From Paenibacillus sp. FSL R7-0273 (GTDB lineage Bacteria; Bacillota; Bacilli; Paenibacillales; Paenibacillaceae), in assembly GCF_000758625.1 (NCBI RefSeq), contig NZ_CP009283.1:5281501-5345500 (forward strand): DNA of 64,000 nucleotides. The letters are read 5' to 3'. Every line of letters begins with the position of its first letter. The first letter of the stretch is position 1. The translations under genes were made by a program, and so were the position numbers. Below, piece after piece: positions 16,581 through 25,721 of the stretch. Below the pieces are notes generated by a model. The model was not told where the DNA came from. It ran no database searches and worked only from the letters and a program-made list of their open reading frames with translations.

Positions 16581-17702
16581 TTAGTACAATGTATTTAAAG
16601 AGGACTGTGAGAACAGCTTAGCTTGCTCTAATTGACCATTCTTAAACTTTACTGCCCACTCTGGATCGGCTAAAAGTGCTCTTCCTACCGCTATCAGATC
16701 GAATTCATGATTTTGCATCTTCGAAATAACCTTATCAAGGTTTTCAAAAACAGTTTTTTCATTGGCTGCTTCACTTTCAAACATAAACGCATGGTCTAAA
16801 CCTACGGAACCAACTGCGATCGTTGGTTTCCCAGTTAGTTTTTTGATCCAAGCAGCTAGATTCAGTGTATCTGATTCATCGGAAAACGCAGGCTCCCAAA
16901 TCCGTCTGGTTGAAGCATGAAATACATCAACTCCTGCCTCCGAAATTGGTTGCAACAACTGCTGAAGCTCCCCAGAATGATAGGCAAGCTTTGCCTCATA
17001 ATCTCCTAACTTCCATTGTGAGAACCTGAACACAATCATGAATTCCGGCCCTACAGCCTCTCGACAAGCTTCTACTATTTCTTTAGCAAAGGTGGTACGG
17101 CCAACAATATCCCCACCATAACGATCAGTTCTAAGATTTGTTTCCTTCCAGAAAAATTGATCAATAAGATATCCATGTGCGCCATGAATTTCTATACCAT
17201 CAAATCCGATTTCTTTAGCATCTGATGCCGCTTTTGCATATGAGAAAATAATTTGACTGATTTCATTAGTGGATAGTGGCTCTGTCACTTTATTTCCAAA
17301 CAAATCATAGCCAGATGGACTAACCGGTAATGCTTCCGCATTTGGGCGATCCCCCACTTTACGCGCACCACCGACATGCCATAACTGAGGAATAATCCTT
17401 CCGCCTGCTTCATGAACTTCATCTACCACTTTTTTCCAACCTTTAAGCGCCTCTTCTCCATAAAATTTGGGGATATCTTGATGACTTACAGCTGCTGGAT
17501 GATCAATAGCTGTGCCTTCTGTAATAATTAATCCGACCCCATTTTCAGCTCTTCTGCGATAATAGGCAGCTACATTAGCATCAGGGATACCATTAGGAGA
17601 AAATTCTCTTGTCATAGGTGCCATAGCGATTCGAGTTGGTACAATTAAGTTGGCTAATGAAAAGGGTTTAAACAAAAAGTCTTTATTTTTCAATACATTC
17701 AT
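16581..17702 (-). CDS. Old Yellow Enzyme-family NADH:flavin oxidoreductase
   Basis: 373 residues, the full family length. FMN/TIM-barrel motifs: RIAMAPMTREFSPNG at the N-terminus, IPQLWHVGG, the active-site GFDGIEIHGAHGYLIDQFF with its histidine pair position held by HGAH, TDRYGGD, and AVGRALLADPEWA near the end. It would reduce activated alkenes, nitro compounds or similar electrophiles with NAD(P)H. The gene follows the luciferase-like gene and the DHA2 pump on the same strand with short gaps, so all three are likely one transcript. Confidence 0.9.
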   Translation of the reverse strand: MNVLKNKDFLFKPFSLANLIVPTRIAMAPMTREFSPNGIPDANVAAYYRRRAENGVGLIITEGTAIDHPAAVSHQDIPKFYGEEALKGWKKVVDEVHEAGGRIIPQLWHVGGARKVGDRPNAEALPVSPSGYDLFGNKVTEPLSTNEISQIIFSYAKAASDAKEIGFDGIEIHGAHGYLIDQFFWKETNLRTDRYGGDIVGRTTFAKEIVEACREAVGPEFMIVFRFSQWKLGDYEAKLAYHSGELQQLLQPISEAGVDVFHASTRRIWEPAFSDESDTLNLAAWIKKLTGKPTIAVGSVGLDHAFMFESEAANEKTVFENLDKVISKMQNHEFDLIAVGRALLADPEWAVKFKNGQLEQAKLFSQSSLNTLY

Positions 17703-17826
17703 TTAGAAAGCCTCCCTGTATGTTTTAAAACTCCATTACTATAACGCCAAGCGATTTACTTGTGCGAAGTACCCCCTTATAATCCCATTTTCTCTGAAAT
17801 CGCGTGTCGATAAATCAGAAAGAATC

Positions 17827-18852
17827 TTAAATCAAGCCTACTTTATTTGCCAATAAACGATGACCTTTCTTGCGACTTTCTTGATTGGGATAGAAATCAG
17901 CGATAATGATTTCATCGACTAAACTTGCTTTTGCTAATTGATCAAGTTCCTCCGCAACGCTTTCAACACTTCCAATAACAAAACGTCCTTTATTTATTTC
18001 CTTTGCTCTTTCTTCGTCAAGTGTATACGTGTGATTTTTCGCTTCATCCAAAGTAAGGATCTTTATATCTTGTTTACCGAGTATTAACTGAGCCCACATT
18101 AACTGTATAGGTCCTGCTAAATATTCTGCCTCTTCTTTAGTTTCAGCTGTTATAACAATAATTGCCAACATGCTTTTGGGTTCACTTAAATATGACGAAG
18201 GTTTAAAATCTGAACGGTAAGCTGTTAACATGGGTACGGCCAGTTGCGGAGCCAAGTGACCTGCAAAAACAAAACCTAACCCCTTTTCAAGAGCAAATGG
18301 TAAACCACCTTTGCTCGCTCCTAATATATACAATTCGGGTATAAGGGTCCTGTCCCCAGGTGTATTAATCTTACTGAACGGATGACTTTTATCAAAACTA
18401 CGTTCAAAAAATGAGAGTAGATCATCCAATTGTTGTGGAAAGTCATTTGCCACTAATAATTCTCTAGATCGTAGCAAAGCCATCATTGTTCTTCCATCTG
18501 CTCCGGATGCCCTTCCTATGCCAAGATCGATTCGCCCTGGATATAACCCTTCGAGAAGCGAAAAATTCTCCATTACTTTTAAAGGACTATGATTAGGCAA
18601 CATAACCCCTCCAGAACCAACTCTAATTCTCTTGGTATGGGCAGCGGCGTGGATACTTAACAGATCTGGGGATGTACTCATCATGGATGGTACATTATGA
18701 TGCTCTGTGAACCAATACCGGTTATAGCCTAACGCGTCTGCTAGCTGCACCATTTCTGTTACATTTTGGAGCGTTTCAATAGGTCTAGTATGATCATAAA
18801 CATGGACAGAGTCCAAGATTGAAAGTTTTAGTTTAGGATTCTTAATAATCAT
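17827..18852 (-). CDS. LLM-class flavin-dependent oxidoreductase (luciferase-like)
   Basis: 341 residues from ATG 18852, chosen for GGGAGG just upstream; the frame runs on to 18903 without a better start. Family features: LSILDSVHVYD at the N-terminus, LGYNRYWFTEHHNVPSM, RIRVGSGGVMLPNHSP, YPGRIDLGIGRASG, and a C-terminal EEARAKEINKGRFVIGSVESV-type region. This MsnO8/LLM group uses reduced flavin to oxidise small organic molecules. Middle gene of the probable pump-LLM-OYE operon. Confidence 0.87.
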   Translation of the reverse strand: MIIKNPKLKLSILDSVHVYDHTRPIETLQNVTEMVQLADALGYNRYWFTEHHNVPSMMSTSPDLLSIHAAAHTKRIRVGSGGVMLPNHSPLKVMENFSLLEGLYPGRIDLGIGRASGADGRTMMALLRSRELLVANDFPQQLDDLLSFFERSFDKSHPFSKINTPGDRTLIPELYILGASKGGLPFALEKGLGFVFAGHLAPQLAVPMLTAYRSDFKPSSYLSEPKSMLAIIVITAETKEEAEYLAGPIQLMWAQLILGKQDIKILTLDEAKNHTYTLDEERAKEINKGRFVIGSVESVAEELDQLAKASLVDEIIIADFYPNQESRKKGHRLLANKVGLI

Positions 18853-18951
18853 GTTTCCTCCCTCAGTAATCCTTCTTTGTACTATGCGAGAACTCACTGG
18901 CATAGTAAATATTTTGGAGTTTGTTAAAAACTGAAGACAGACTTGAACTGT

Positions 18952-20418
18952 TTAATCCGATTGTTTTCCTTGTTTACTCTTACGTATAAAGAGAGCAATA
19001 ATAATAGCCGCTATTGCCAAATAAAAACCGGTAGAAAAACTCTGTTGAGAACCATACGTGAGCGCATCCAATGACTCCTGTACACTAGGGTTAGTTACGC
19101 CGAGATCCGTCAAATAATTTTGTTGACCATTCTCCATAACACTTATAAATAATGCTGCCCCAATAGCACCAGAAATTTGCATCAATGTATTATAGATCGC
19201 GGTCCCATGAGGGTGGAGCTTTTCTGGAATTTGGTTTAATCCATTGGTTTGAGCAGGCATCATTATCATTGCGACAGCAATCATTAGAATTGCTTGTAAT
19301 ATAACCAAAAATACAGTTGAAACTCCTGGCACTGCAAAACGGTACATAAAGACTGTAATAGCAAGGATAATTGTGCCGGGTATTAATAAAGGACGGGGCC
19401 CCCATTTATCAAACAATCGTCCCATAACAGGTGAAATAGCACCGTTTATTAAACCTCCTGGAAGCATAACTAAACCTGTTGCCACAGCACTTAATAGAAT
19501 GGCACCCTGCATGTATATAGGAAGTATTAACATCATTGCGAACATTGTCATCATGGTGAGCATGACAAGCAAAAGACCAAGTGAAAACATTGGATAACGG
19601 AGTACTCTAACATTTAGAAGGGGATTTTCCAATTTCAACTGTCTCCAAAAAAATAAAATCAATGAAGTCAGTCCAACCAGTAATGATGTAAGTACAAAAG
19701 GATCAGTAAAATTAGCATCTCCTTTTCCAGCTGCACTAAAGCCGTACACAATACCACCAAAACCAAGCGTGGATAATATAAAAGATAGAATGTCAAGTTT
19801 CGGCTTAGACGTCTCGGTCACGTTAACCAGCACTTTCATTCCTATTAGTAAAGAAACAGCAGCAATAGGAAAAGTCAAATAGAATAGCCACCGCCAAGAC
19901 AAACTTTCTATGATCAATCCAGATAAAGTTGGACCTATAGCGGGAGCAAACATTATAACAAGCCCTACCATACCCATGGCTGCTCCACGACGTTGAATAG
20001 GAATCACAGCTAGAATGGTATTAGTCAATACAGGAAGCATTATTGCCGTCCCTACTGCTTGTGTTAATCTTCCAATTAATAGGATAGAAAATGTAGGACT
20101 AAACCCCGCAATAAGTGTTCCTAATGTAAAGAGAGACATTGCAGTTATGAATAACTGTCGCGTTGAAAAACGTCGCATAAAATAAGCTGAAATCGGAACA
20201 ACTATACCAATAACTAGCATGTAACCAGTGACAAGCCACTGAGCAACACTTGAATTTATTTCAAAATTAGTCATTATTGCATTTATGGCAACATTTAAAA
20301 TTGTTTCGCTTAAAATTGCGACAAATGCCCCTGAAAGCAAAACCGCTAAAAGTGGACCTATTTTCACCCCTTGTATATCTTTTGTTTTTTCTAAATCATC
20401 ACTTATTAGTGCTACCAT
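18952..20418 (-). CDS. DHA2-family MFS multidrug exporter (EmrB/QacA-like)
   Basis: 488 residues with about 14 hydrophobic segments, the DHA2 layout. Motif C-like GPTLSGLIIESLSWRWLFYL (antiporter motif, cytoplasmic end of TM5) and the loop motif GRLTQAVGTAIMLPVL are present. The start is ATG 20418 after GGAGGAG; codons upstream to 20433 are unlikely to be used. It would expel hydrophobic or cationic compounds using the proton gradient. First gene of a probable operon with the LLM and OYE flavoenzymes, behind promoter 3 with a dyad operator. Confidence 0.9.
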   Translation of the reverse strand: MVALISDDLEKTKDIQGVKIGPLLAVLLSGAFVAILSETILNVAINAIMTNFEINSSVAQWLVTGYMLVIGIVVPISAYFMRRFSTRQLFITAMSLFTLGTLIAGFSPTFSILLIGRLTQAVGTAIMLPVLTNTILAVIPIQRRGAAMGMVGLVIMFAPAIGPTLSGLIIESLSWRWLFYLTFPIAAVSLLIGMKVLVNVTETSKPKLDILSFILSTLGFGGIVYGFSAAGKGDANFTDPFVLTSLLVGLTSLILFFWRQLKLENPLLNVRVLRYPMFSLGLLLVMLTMMTMFAMMLILPIYMQGAILLSAVATGLVMLPGGLINGAISPVMGRLFDKWGPRPLLIPGTIILAITVFMYRFAVPGVSTVFLVILQAILMIAVAMIMMPAQTNGLNQIPEKLHPHGTAIYNTLMQISGAIGAALFISVMENGQQNYLTDLGVTNPSVQESLDALTYGSQQSFSTGFYLAIAAIIIALFIRKSKQGKQSD

Positions 20419-20444
20419 GTTCTCCTCCTCCAAACCCTCTATAT

Positions 20445-20500
20445 ATAGAACTTAATAGTTCTATTAAAAAGATCATAGCAAAATAAATTACAGAACACAA
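20445..20500 (-). promoter_or_regulatory. Promoter 3 of the shared set: TTGTGT-17-TATGAT plus dyad operator
   Basis: On the minus strand, -35 at 20495-20500, -10 at 20472-20477, then AGAACT-N4-AGTTCT (20447-20462; arms extend to ATAGAACT / AGTTCTAT). This is the best-conserved operator of the set, in front of the efflux pump gene. Confidence 0.75.
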
Positions 20501-20582
20501 CAGTATCGTATTTAATGCTAAATAGTTAGTTTTTTAAAGAAAGTCTTATAGCGGCAGTTTTTTTTGATCATATTAGTAAATT

Positions 20583-20623
20583 AAAAAAGTCGAGCACATA
20601 AAGGATATGTGCTCGACTTTTTT
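20583..20623. terminator. Strong terminator after the TetR gene
   Basis: An 18-bp perfect stem (AAAAAAGTCGAGCACATA / TATGTGCTCGACTTTTTT) with a 5-base loop, ending in T residues on either strand. It separates the TetR gene from promoter 3. Confidence 0.85.
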
Positions 20624-20771
20624 AATAATATCACTATTAAATTTATTTAAAGGTTTATGATTATTCCAGGCCATCTAATTGTAGTACAGGTTCCTATTGT
20701 GTCTAAGGCCCGGAAAGAGCAGCCATTTTACATTTTAAATGCTGTTAATCAGCAGGCCTAAGTTATTTACG

Positions 20772-21377
20772 TTATTTTGTTATTATGAGAGGCAACATTA
20801 ATTTATCAACAATCCGCTCAACATAACGATCATCACTAGACTGATTTCTTGAGTAATTATAATACATTATTAATGCAGGACCAATATCTGAGAGCAACTC
20901 TAAATCTTCGAGAGTAATTTGATTTTCTGTGATATAAGATTGTAGAATCGTTTCTAACGCGCCTTTGTAACGCCAATTAAAAGCGTCACGTATAGCTTTA
21001 TCTAATTGCTCATTGACAGCATTACAAATCGCAGTCATAGCTTTCTCATATTTTTTATTATCATGTCGAAAAAACAGTGTAAGCAAATCAATCAACTGTC
21101 CTCGCAAGGGTTGATTTGTATTCAGTTGCTTTACTGATATTTCAAAAGGACTCATTAACGTTGCAGCGTCAATAACAAGTTCCATTTTAGAAGACCAGCG
21201 TCTGTAAATGGTTCCCTTTCCCACTTTCGCTTTGATAGCAACCGCATCTACTGTTAAGGAATCATATCCGTTTTCAGCTAATAAATCTAAAGTGGTCTCA
21301 AGGATTACTTGATTAAGCGACATATCTAAAGGACGCCCTCTTTTTCCTTCTGCTTGGTGATGGTTTTCATCTGACAT
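20772..21377 (-). CDS. TetR-family regulator, probable repressor of the flavoenzyme/efflux set
   Basis: 201 residues from ATG 21377 (AAGGAGG upstream, spacing slightly long). KRGRPLDMSLNQVILETTLDLLAENGY leads to the HTH: LTVDAVAIKAKVGKGTIYRR, then WSSKMELVIDA. The C-terminal half resembles TetR_C_16-type ligand domains (PLRGQLIDLLTLFFRHDNK). It is the only regulator lying between promoters 3 and 4, divergent from the NmrA-like gene. That makes it the best candidate to bind the AGAACT-N4-AGTTCT sites; this is inference from position. Confidence 0.85.
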   Translation of the reverse strand: MSDENHHQAEGKRGRPLDMSLNQVILETTLDLLAENGYDSLTVDAVAIKAKVGKGTIYRRWSSKMELVIDAATLMSPFEISVKQLNTNQPLRGQLIDLLTLFFRHDNKKYEKAMTAICNAVNEQLDKAIRDAFNWRYKGALETILQSYITENQITLEDLELLSDIGPALIMYYNYSRNQSSDDRYVERIVDKLMLPLIITK

Positions 21378-21480
21378 AAAATTTTTGGCCTCCTTTCCTG
21401 TAGGCAGACTCTTTTTCATTAATTATTATAATAACATTTGCTTAGGCATGCACACAATTTTCTTTTTAAAATCGATACTG

Positions 21481-21531
21481 TTGCGTTCTGTATTTTTTTT
21501 CGATATATTATTTACAGAACCCGAAATTTCC
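21481..21531 (+). promoter_or_regulatory. Promoter 4 of the shared set: TTGCGT-17-TATATT plus degenerate operator
   Basis: -35 at 21481-21486, -10 at 21504-21509. The downstream element TTTACAGAACCCGAAATTTCC keeps the left arm and spacing of the operator but its right arm is degenerate. It lies in front of the NmrA-like gene. Confidence 0.55.
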
Positions 21532-21557
21532 GTATAATAAACTTGGAGGAATATCAA

Positions 21558-22430
21558 ATGACAAGATCGAGAATCTTGATAATAGGTGCATCTGGAACTG
21601 TTGGATCACATGTTGTGAAGGAATTTAACCTCAATGATGAGGGCGTAGTAGTTCGTCTAGCAACAAGCCGGCCTGATTTGGCAGAGAAGTGGCAGGCTGA
21701 GGGCCGGGACGCCGTTGTACTTGACCTAAATCGACCGGAGACCTTCGCTGGAGCTCTAACGGATATTGACCGTGTGTTTTTACTAACGGGTTATTCCTCA
21801 GATATGCTTTATCAAAGCAAAAAGTTTGTCGATGCATCTGTGGATGCAGGAGTACGTCATATCGTTCACCTCGGCGTGTTCAGTTCAGGTGAGGACTTGA
21901 TACCGCACTTTGTCTGGCATGATCTCGTAGAAACTTATATTGAAGCAAGTGGTATCGCCTGGACGCACCTACATCCTAATGTCATTACTGACACGGTTTT
22001 GGCTCCGGTAAAGGACACAAATGCTTTCACAGTTAATTGGAGCGAAGCACCTCAAGGATGGGTGTCAGCTGGTGATATCGCTGCTGTTGCTGCTGCCGTG
22101 TTAAGAGAGGGACCCGAGAAACATGGTAGCTCCAATTACTGGTTAAGCACGGAAGTACTAACAAGTCCCGAGGTCGCTGAAATTCTAACTAAAGTGTCAG
22201 GAAAAGAAATCAAGTGTAATACTAACGATCCTGAAAACCTAGAAGCGTATGTATCTCAGATGAAAATGGCTCCAGAACGTGCCTACATGGAGAGTGCAGT
22301 TATAACGATGAAATTAGCAGTGACTGGCCAAATGAGCGCTCAGACTATTGTTCGCGATGATGTTTTAACGGTCTTGGGGCGTCCTGGAATGACCATGACC
22401 GAATGGGCTCAGAAGAATTTAATATCTTAA
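21558..22430 (+). CDS. NmrA-like NAD(P)-binding protein
   Basis: 290 residues from ATG 21558, after TTGGAGG; the open frame begins further left at 21438 but that part covers the promoter. The Rossmann motif is ILIIGASGTVGSHV; RVFLLTGYSSDMLYQ and HIVHLGVFSSGED occupy the second and third conserved strands. The tyrosine/lysine catalytic pair of classical short-chain dehydrogenases is not obvious, as in NmrA-type redox sensors and quinone reductases. Divergent from the TetR gene and preceded by promoter 4. Confidence 0.82.
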   Translation: MTRSRILIIGASGTVGSHVVKEFNLNDEGVVVRLATSRPDLAEKWQAEGRDAVVLDLNRPETFAGALTDIDRVFLLTGYSSDMLYQSKKFVDASVDAGVRHIVHLGVFSSGEDLIPHFVWHDLVETYIEASGIAWTHLHPNVITDTVLAPVKDTNAFTVNWSEAPQGWVSAGDIAAVAAAVLREGPEKHGSSNYWLSTEVLTSPEVAEILTKVSGKEIKCNTNDPENLEAYVSQMKMAPERAYMESAVITMKLAVTGQMSAQTIVRDDVLTVLGRPGMTMTEWAQKNLIS

Positions 22431-22890
22431 GAACAATCTGTTGTGGTAATTGTATGACCTATGGGAGAAACTATATTTCGACTTATTGAATATATGGCTA
22501 CATGAATTTTTTCACTCATTATCCTTTTCACCCAGTCCATTTATCTTGTGTTAAATTAAAGAACAAATCAGAATCAGCTAATCGGTATTGTACCAGTATC
22601 TAAAGAATTAATGTTCTTCTTGAAGAAAGCAAGTACACTCCTGAAATCAGACGTCTTTTACCCAACGTGTCACATACTTGGACTGATTACGCTGATGCCT
22701 CAATAAGTTTAAATTCAATGATTGCGTTCGGCTTTTTTCCTTCGTCGGCAGCGTGTCGGTGATACTAAATCGGTTATGATTTGTGAATTTCCGGCACAAG
22801 CTTTTCCAGAAGAATGTTCGATTTATTTGGCTCAGGCAAACTGATTAATATTTGGTTAATATTTATGAAGAGTTACTACATTTGAAATGC
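22431..22890. other. No recognisable gene
   Basis: AT-rich stretch with stops in all frames. Short scraps of coding-like sequence may be present, but I could not assign any. It ends at a strong hairpin. Confidence 0.4.
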
Positions 22891-22938
22891 ATATAGAACC
22901 AAAGCCGAGTGTAAACGACTCGGCTTTGGTTCTATATA
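22891..22938. terminator. Long perfect hairpin in the gap after the NmrA-like gene
   Basis: ATATAGAACCAAAGCCGAGT pairs perfectly with ACTCGGCTTTGGTTCTATAT around a 7-base loop: a 20-bp stem. It works as a terminator shape but lacks a strong T run. The arms also contain AGAACC and GGTTCT. Confidence 0.6.
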
Positions 22939-23242
22939 TTAATCACTTGAATTTTGAACTACTTCAGATAATTGATCAGCTAACGTTTGCTCCCCCTATA
23001 TTCATTCTTCAGGAGATTTCAATTATATATCCTCTAATTTCACGAAGTAGTTGACTTACCCGTACCCGCGATCTCATGTACTCGAAGCCCATCCGCAAAT
23101 ACCTTATTATTCCTTTTAGTGTCAGGCCTGCGGAGTATGCTATAAGAAGAAAATAAAGTATTAGACTGGAGCTTGCGAAGCAGGTGATCGACGTTTAGGA
23201 CTTAGCTAACAGGGACATTAGTTAAGTGTTGTCACTCATGGT

Positions 23243-23380
23243 GCGCAATACGCGTCAAATGCCACATAAAACCTCTACTTATCTTGTTCGACTAAACTGT
23301 CCTTTAGTTGAATAAAAGCAGCCGATCACGTCGATCGGCTGCTTTTATAATTTCATTAGGTTATAGTTTCCCGTTAGAAT
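23243..23380 (+). repeat. Dispersed repeat copy D: full (extension, box1, stem-loop, box2)
   Basis: Extension ending ACATAAAACCTCTACTTATC, box1 GACTAAACTGTCCTTTAGTT (from 23290), stem-loop 23314-23346 (AAAAGCAGCCGATC / GATCGGCTGCTTTT, perfect), and box2 with TTTCCCGTTAG at 23367-23377. The stop codon of the antiporter gene lies inside box2, and the stem-loop can serve as its terminator. Confidence 0.8.
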
Positions 23381-24558
23381 TTAATTTTTTTCTTTTCTCG
23401 AACAGCATCAGAGTTAGCTCTAGTACTAAAAACGATCTTTAATAAAGGTGGAGCAATAAGCGTAGTAAGGATAATAGTTATAATAACGTTCGTAAAATAT
23501 TCAGCAAGAAGCAATCCAGATTGCATGCCCGTTGCAGCAATGATTAATGCAACCTCACCTCTGGATACCATTCCCGAACCTATAGCAATCGACGAACGGC
23601 CATTGAACCCGGTTAACCTAGCACCCGCAGCACCACCTAAAAGTTTCGTCAATACAGCCACAACCGTCAGAACAAACAGAAGCCCGATCTGGTTCCCTAC
23701 TCCATCGAAAGACACGTTAAGTCCGATGCTTACAAAGAAAACAGGGACAAAAATGGAGTATGATATGGCCTCGACTTTTCTCTCTATCTCATGCTTGTAA
23801 GTCGTTTGTGAGATCGCGAGCCCCGCTGCAAAAGCTCCGATAATTCCGGCGATCCCCATTTTTTCTCCAAAGTAGGCAAAAGCAAAACAGAAAACCAGGG
23901 CAATACTAACCAATGGTTCAGTAACTTTCATCCGGGATAATAACTTTAGCGTTCTCGGAACCAACAACCATCCAGCAAGGAAGACACCGGCAAAGAATAT
24001 AAGTTTTTTACCAAGCAGCAGACCGATTGATATACCTCCTCCAGTGCCTGTCCCAAAGAAGCTAGTAAGAACAGCTAGAAGAACAACCACCAGTACATCA
24101 TCTACAACCGCTGCACCTAATATTGTGGTGGCTTCCCTTGAATCAAGTCTGTTCATCTCCTTTAACACCTGCACAGTAATACTAACTGAGGTCGCACTCA
24201 GCAGCACTCCTAGGAATAAAGAATGGGCTGATGAGAATCCGAATAGTTGGCCTGCTCCGAACCCGCCAGCTAAAGGTAATATAATCCCGCCTACAGCTAC
24301 CGCAAATGCAGACATCCAATTCTTTTTCAACTGATCCATATCCGTTTCAAGCCCGGCCATAAACATTAATAGCAGAACACCGGTTTCAGCAAAAAAATGA
24401 ATGAACTCACCATCATGTATCCACCCTAAGATGGCAGGCCCTAAAATAATACCTATGATTAATTCGCCTAGAACAGATGGTTGCCCGAGGCGGACTGCAA
24501 CATGACCGGCTAATTTGGTGCCTAACAGAATGAGAACAAGATATAATACAAACTCCAT
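23374..24558 (-). CDS. CPA2-family cation:proton antiporter (Kef/NapA type)
   Basis: 394 residues, about 12 membrane segments, with no RCK/TrkA-N domain. Family marks: GQPSVLGELIIGIILGPAI near the N-terminus, AETGVLLLMFMAGLETD, the TM6-type TILGAAVVDDVLVVVLLAVL with the paired aspartates of electrogenic CPA2 antiporters, and SRGEVALIIA near the end. It exchanges Na+ or K+ for H+. GTGAGGT precedes the ATG. It stands alone between repeat copies D and E; its stop codon is contributed by copy D. Confidence 0.9.
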   Translation of the reverse strand: MEFVLYLVLILLGTKLAGHVAVRLGQPSVLGELIIGIILGPAILGWIHDGEFIHFFAETGVLLLMFMAGLETDMDQLKKNWMSAFAVAVGGIILPLAGGFGAGQLFGFSSAHSLFLGVLLSATSVSITVQVLKEMNRLDSREATTILGAAVVDDVLVVVLLAVLTSFFGTGTGGGISIGLLLGKKLIFFAGVFLAGWLLVPRTLKLLSRMKVTEPLVSIALVFCFAFAYFGEKMGIAGIIGAFAAGLAISQTTYKHEIERKVEAISYSIFVPVFFVSIGLNVSFDGVGNQIGLLFVLTVVAVLTKLLGGAAGARLTGFNGRSSIAIGSGMVSRGEVALIIAATGMQSGLLLAEYFTNVIITIILTTLIAPPLLKIVFSTRANSDAVREKKKIKF

Positions 24559-24787
24559 TGAGCAACCTCACTTTATGTTAAATGGTGTTTGATTCGAATC
24601 AACAAAACGATATTAACACATATTAGGTCTCAATAAAATATCGATTTTAAGACCTCTCATAGCTTTTCTTAACTATACAAAACACCAGTTTAATCCCTAC
24701 ATACACGAACGACATGAATTTTCTTTAAAAACGAAATTAGAAGCTCTTCTCAATTTATAACTTAGCAATATTAATTTGTTGAACATT

Positions 24788-24877
24788 GGACTATCCTGCC
24801 CGTTACTTTAATGAAAAAAAGCAGCTGCCAACCGGCAAACTGCTCCATGCTATTTTCAACTAACGCTTCCCGTTAGA
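24788..24877 (+). repeat. Dispersed repeat copy E: box1, stem-loop, box2
   Basis: Box1 GACTATCCTGCCCGTTACTT, an imperfect stem AGCAG-GCC / GGC-CTGCT, and box2 CAACTAACGCTTCCCGTTAG. Box2 encodes the last five residues (SNGKR) and the stop of the HAD gene. Confidence 0.8.
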
Positions 24878-25534
24878 GCGTAATGCATATTGAGTCAATT
24901 CCTCCAAATCATTAATAATTGCGTCTGCATCAACTTCTGATAAAAATTGTTTATTTCGTTTCCATACTGCTTTAATACCTACATCGCGACTCGCTCTTAT
25001 ATCGTTTTCCGGGTGGTCACCTACAAACAGTGCGTCTTCTGCTCTCACTCCCAGCTTTGACAGAGCTCGAATGAAAATCTCTGGGTTTGGCTTTCGAAGT
25101 CCTTCCCATTCAGATATCAATACCTCGTCGAATAAATGACTAATACCCAGTGCTTTAAAATTATCATACTGGAACTGTCCATAACCATTAGAGATTAGCG
25201 CTAACTTTACTCCGTTGTTCTTTAATTGAGTAAGCATAGTTATCATATTAGGAAAACCTATGCAATGCCTTTGAAAACTAATTAAATAATCACCTAGAAG
25301 CTCTGTCCACTCTATATCCTGAATGGAGAATTCATCAATAAGCTGCTGGTAAACCTTATCTTTCCAAACATATCCGTGATTATCAAGCTCGATAAACCGC
25401 CGTACAAAAATGTCTTTCTCAACTAATTGAAGCTGTGAAAACCGATCGTACTGGTCGCGAACAAAAAAGACAAGCGAGGCATCACGGTTCAATAACGTAC
25501 CATCTAAATCAAAGAGCACCGCTTTAATATCCAT
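24860..25534 (-). CDS. HAD-family hydrolase (YjjG/phosphoglycolate phosphatase-like)
   Basis: 224 residues from ATG 25534 (GAGAGGG eight bases upstream). All four HAD motifs are present: DLDGTLLNRD with nucleophile D9 and D11, ISNGYG (motif II), the lysine in RKPNPEIF, and GDHPENDI (motif IV). The helical cap lies between motifs I and II. It would dephosphorylate a small phosphorylated metabolite; the substrate is unknown. The frame stays open through repeat F to 25777, but that extension looks accidental. The C-terminal SNGKR and the stop come from box2 of repeat E. A decayed paralogue sits at 13978-14240. Confidence 0.88.
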   Translation of the reverse strand: MDIKAVLFDLDGTLLNRDASLVFFVRDQYDRFSQLQLVEKDIFVRRFIELDNHGYVWKDKVYQQLIDEFSIQDIEWTELLGDYLISFQRHCIGFPNMITMLTQLKNNGVKLALISNGYGQFQYDNFKALGISHLFDEVLISEWEGLRKPNPEIFIRALSKLGVRAEDALFVGDHPENDIRASRDVGIKAVWKRNKQFLSEVDADAIINDLEELTQYALRSNGKR

Positions 25535-25565
25535 GTCTTCAGCCCTCTCAGCATTAGAATACCTC

Positions 25566-25618
25566 GACGTGATCGGCTGCTTCCGTGATCTCATTGGGTT
25601 AACGTTTCCCGTTAACGG
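25566..25618 (+). repeat. Dispersed repeat copy F: right half of stem-loop and box2
   Basis: GATCGGCTGCTTCCGTGATC, then CATTGG and a perfect box2: GTTAACG, loop TTTCC, CGTTAAC. Box1 and the left stem arm are absent. Confidence 0.75.
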
Positions 25619-25721
25619 AGTTGTTATATAAAAGAAACCAAGAGGGCTGAGTTCTCTAACCACGACATCGGATTGTTCTTCAAAAAACTCCAAAGCAGCA
25701 GGCAAATCGGTAACTGTTAAA
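25619..25721 (-). other. Unassigned coding-like scrap
   Basis: On the minus strand, the frame read through repeat F into the HAD gene encodes LTVTDLPAALEFFEEQSDVV followed by VRELSPLGFFYITTP. Composition is protein-like, but I recognise no family and there is no start with a ribosome site. It may be the 3' end of a lost gene cut off by the pectinase gene. Confidence 0.3.

Noticed and set aside
22978..22994. Partial box2 (GCTAACGTTTGCTCCCC) as another repeat copy
   Set aside because: Only the left arm matches and no stem-loop or box1 is linked to it.
23243..23380. Repeats considered as true integron attC sites
   Set aside because: The half-site GTTAGTT does not fit the attC core GTTRRRY, the recombinase lacks an evident IntI-specific insertion, and genes between repeats are in both orientations with their own promoters. 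Only the general layout is similar.
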